DNA of 64,000 nucleotides, taken from NCBI RefSeq assembly GCF_000373905.1, contig NZ_KB892705.1, positions 3,019,184 through 3,083,183 of the forward strand, in the 5' to 3' direction. The translations under genes and the position numbers were made by a program. How positions within the stretch are numbered: the first letter of the stretch is position 1; each line of letters opens with the position of its first letter. The notes below the pieces were generated by a model that was given only the letters and a program-made list of their open reading frames with translations, was not told the DNA's origin and did no database searches. The stretch is from Mycobacterium sp. 155. Its GTDB lineage: Bacteria > Actinomycetota > Actinomycetes > Mycobacteriales > Mycobacteriaceae. This document shows, piece by piece, positions 62,999 through 64,000 of this stretch.

Positions 62999-63889
62999 TC
63001 AGCGATCACTGACGATGGCCGCGTCCACCAACCCGGCCAGCTCGTCGTGAAGCGGCGCAAACGGTAACGGCTGCCCGTCCAGGGTGTGCACCCGGGCCGC
63101 CAGCGTGATGCTTGAGACGAGCCAAACGCCTTGTGCGGTAAGAAGATCCGCCGGCCGCAGCTGACGGTAGTCACAGTCGTAGCCCTTGCTGCGGGCCACT
63201 TCGAACAGCGCCTGCTGGGTGGTTCCGCGCAGGATCGGGTACCACGGCGGCGGGGTGAGCAACAGCAGCCCACCGGATTGGTCGGTAGTCGCGATGACCA
63301 CGGTCGAACGCGGTCCTTCCAGCAGGTAGCCGTCCGAGCTGACGAAAATAGCGTCTCCGGCGCCGTGGCGGGCAGCATGCCGTAGTGCGGCCATGTTGAC
63401 GGCGTAGGACAACGTTTTAGCGCCGGCCACCAGCCACGGCATGTCGGCTGCCCCGAGCGGCAGTCCCCGGTCCAGCGTGATTGCCGCGACCCCGTCCCGT
63501 CGCGCACCGGCCACCCGGTCGGCCAACCCTCCGATGGTGACAAACGCCGTCGGCGCCCCGCCGCTCTCCCGGCCCCGGCTGTACACCAGGCGCAGCACGC
63601 CGTCGCCGGCCTGATCGGACGAGTGCTCGACGGCCCAGCGCTGCACGCCGACGCCGATAGCGTTCCGCCAGGCCGGCAGGTCCGGCTCGGGCAGGTCGAG
63701 CATCCGGGCGGATTGACTGAGCCGGGCCAGGTGCGACTCCAACAGACATGGCCTGCCGTCGCGAACCAGGAGGGTCTCGAAGACGCCGTCGCCGCGCACC
63801 GCAGCCAGCTCGTCGGCGTGCAGGAGGGGCGTATCGGGGTCGTGGAGCTGCCCGTCCAGGGTGACCAGCACTGCTGGTTGACTCGCCAT
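62999..63889 (-). CDS. pabC: Class IV aminotransferase, probable aminodeoxychorismate lyase
   Basis: 296 residues, fold-type IV PLP enzyme. The PLP lysine is in VAGAKTLSYAVNM (about Lys158). RGDGVFETLLVRDG is the entry strand and SSDGYLLEGPRSTVVI holds the glutamate that contacts the pyridine. Rv0812, the counterpart, acts as 4-amino-4-deoxychorismate lyase in folate synthesis, though D-amino-acid transaminase activity is also reported for the family. It is divergent from the partial gene at the window end. Confidence 0.87.
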   Translation of the reverse strand: MASQPAVLVTLDGQLHDPDTPLLHADELAAVRGDGVFETLLVRDGRPCLLESHLARLSQSARMLDLPEPDLPAWRNAIGVGVQRWAVEHSSDQAGDGVLRLVYSRGRESGGAPTAFVTIGGLADRVAGARRDGVAAITLDRGLPLGAADMPWLVAGAKTLSYAVNMAALRHAARHGAGDAIFVSSDGYLLEGPRSTVVIATTDQSGGLLLLTPPPWYPILRGTTQQALFEVARSKGYDCDYRQLRPADLLTAQGVWLVSSITLAARVHTLDGQPLPFAPLHDELAGLVDAAIVSDR

Positions 63890-63951
63890 GGGGCGCCACC
63901 TTAGCGCCGATGAGCCGCTTGCGCGAAGAGCAACAAACGTAGAGTTGGACC

Positions 63952-64000
63952 ATGTCAGAAGTACAGACAGCAGTGCCTGCGCCCGACGGCAGCCCCGACG
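63952..64000 (+). CDS. Start of a gene, possibly YgfZ-like folate-binding protein (partial)
   Basis: ATG 63952 opens MSEVQTAVPAPDGSPD before the window ends. Opposite the PabC-like gene in M. tuberculosis lies Rv0811c, annotated as a GcvT/YgfZ-like folate-binding protein of iron-sulfur cluster repair. The assignment is by position only; 16 codons show no domain. Confidence 0.45.
   Translation, partial: MSEVQTAVPAPDGSPD

Overview
The window is high-GC actinobacterial DNA. It keeps the gene order of Mycobacterium tuberculosis Rv0811c to Rv0882 in mirror orientation, and adds genes found mainly in fast growers: a complete pstSCAB operon, a Psd-like decarboxylase, a CtaG-type protein and paired universal stress proteins. 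With a mycothiol synthase gene, an rpfA gene, a mycobacterial-type desA1 and several probable leaderless starts, this points to a fast-growing Mycolicibacterium-like species. That assignment rests on gene content and synteny; no database search was possible.

Layout. 1-6.9 kb: an RNA 2'-O-methyltransferase, DUF2530, SRPBCC, DUF3027 and MFS genes, a DUF2771 secreted protein, a glutathionyl-hydroquinone-reductase-like enzyme, a cold-shock protein and a YccF protein, with two sets of short tandem repeats. 6.9-11.1 kb: molybdenum-cofactor genes (moaA, moaD2, then moaE2, mog, moaC on the other strand) around rpfA, which has a CRP-type site and a c-di-AMP (ydaO-type) riboswitch. 11.2-18.4 kb: an XPB-associated protein, an AT-richer accessory island (13.5-15.3 kb) with a frameshifted secreted-protein gene and a transposase remnant, a membrane esterase, and the XPB/ERCC3 helicase. 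18.5-19.9 kb: an IS110-family element. 19.9-24.6 kb: accessory oxidoreductases, a methyltransferase and a TetR/monooxygenase pair with a 17-bp operator. 24.6-36 kb: fadBA, dapC-like aminotransferase, two Usp proteins, CoA racemase, 2-keto acid decarboxylase, CtaG-like protein, SDR and hydrolase. 37-42 kb: small secreted protein, DUF4010 transporter, TenA-like protein, choloylglycine-hydrolase-like enzyme and Psd-family enzyme. 42.3-42.9 kb: tRNA-Phe, -Asp, -Glu (minus) and -Lys (plus). 43-52 kb: DUF732, MpaB/DUF2236 beside a headless TetR remnant, desA1, dus, an LCP cell-wall ligase, phoU and a MarR/quinone-oxidoreductase pair. 52.4-58.3 kb: pstSCAB, then glnR-mshD. 58.4-64 kb: lmeA, thiX, the polycysteine-leader cysA2 sulfur operon, nitrobindin-like and lipoprotein genes, a PabC-like enzyme and the start of a probable YgfZ-like gene.

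Working together. Phosphate supply is handled by PstSCAB and PhoU, and both pstS and phoU carry 11-bp-spaced GTTCA-type repeats typical of RegX3 boxes. Redox and sulfur functions cluster (MshD, ThiX, rhodanese CysA2, DUF4395, DUF1416) behind a cysteine-sensing leader peptide. Cell-envelope functions include RpfA, the LCP ligase, LmeA and DesA1.

The most striking observation is in the IS110 element. Its 5' non-coding region can be folded by eye into two guide loops. One loop matches both element ends, and the other matches both flanks of the actual insertion site. This is the architecture of a bridge RNA, and it fixes the element's borders to the base.
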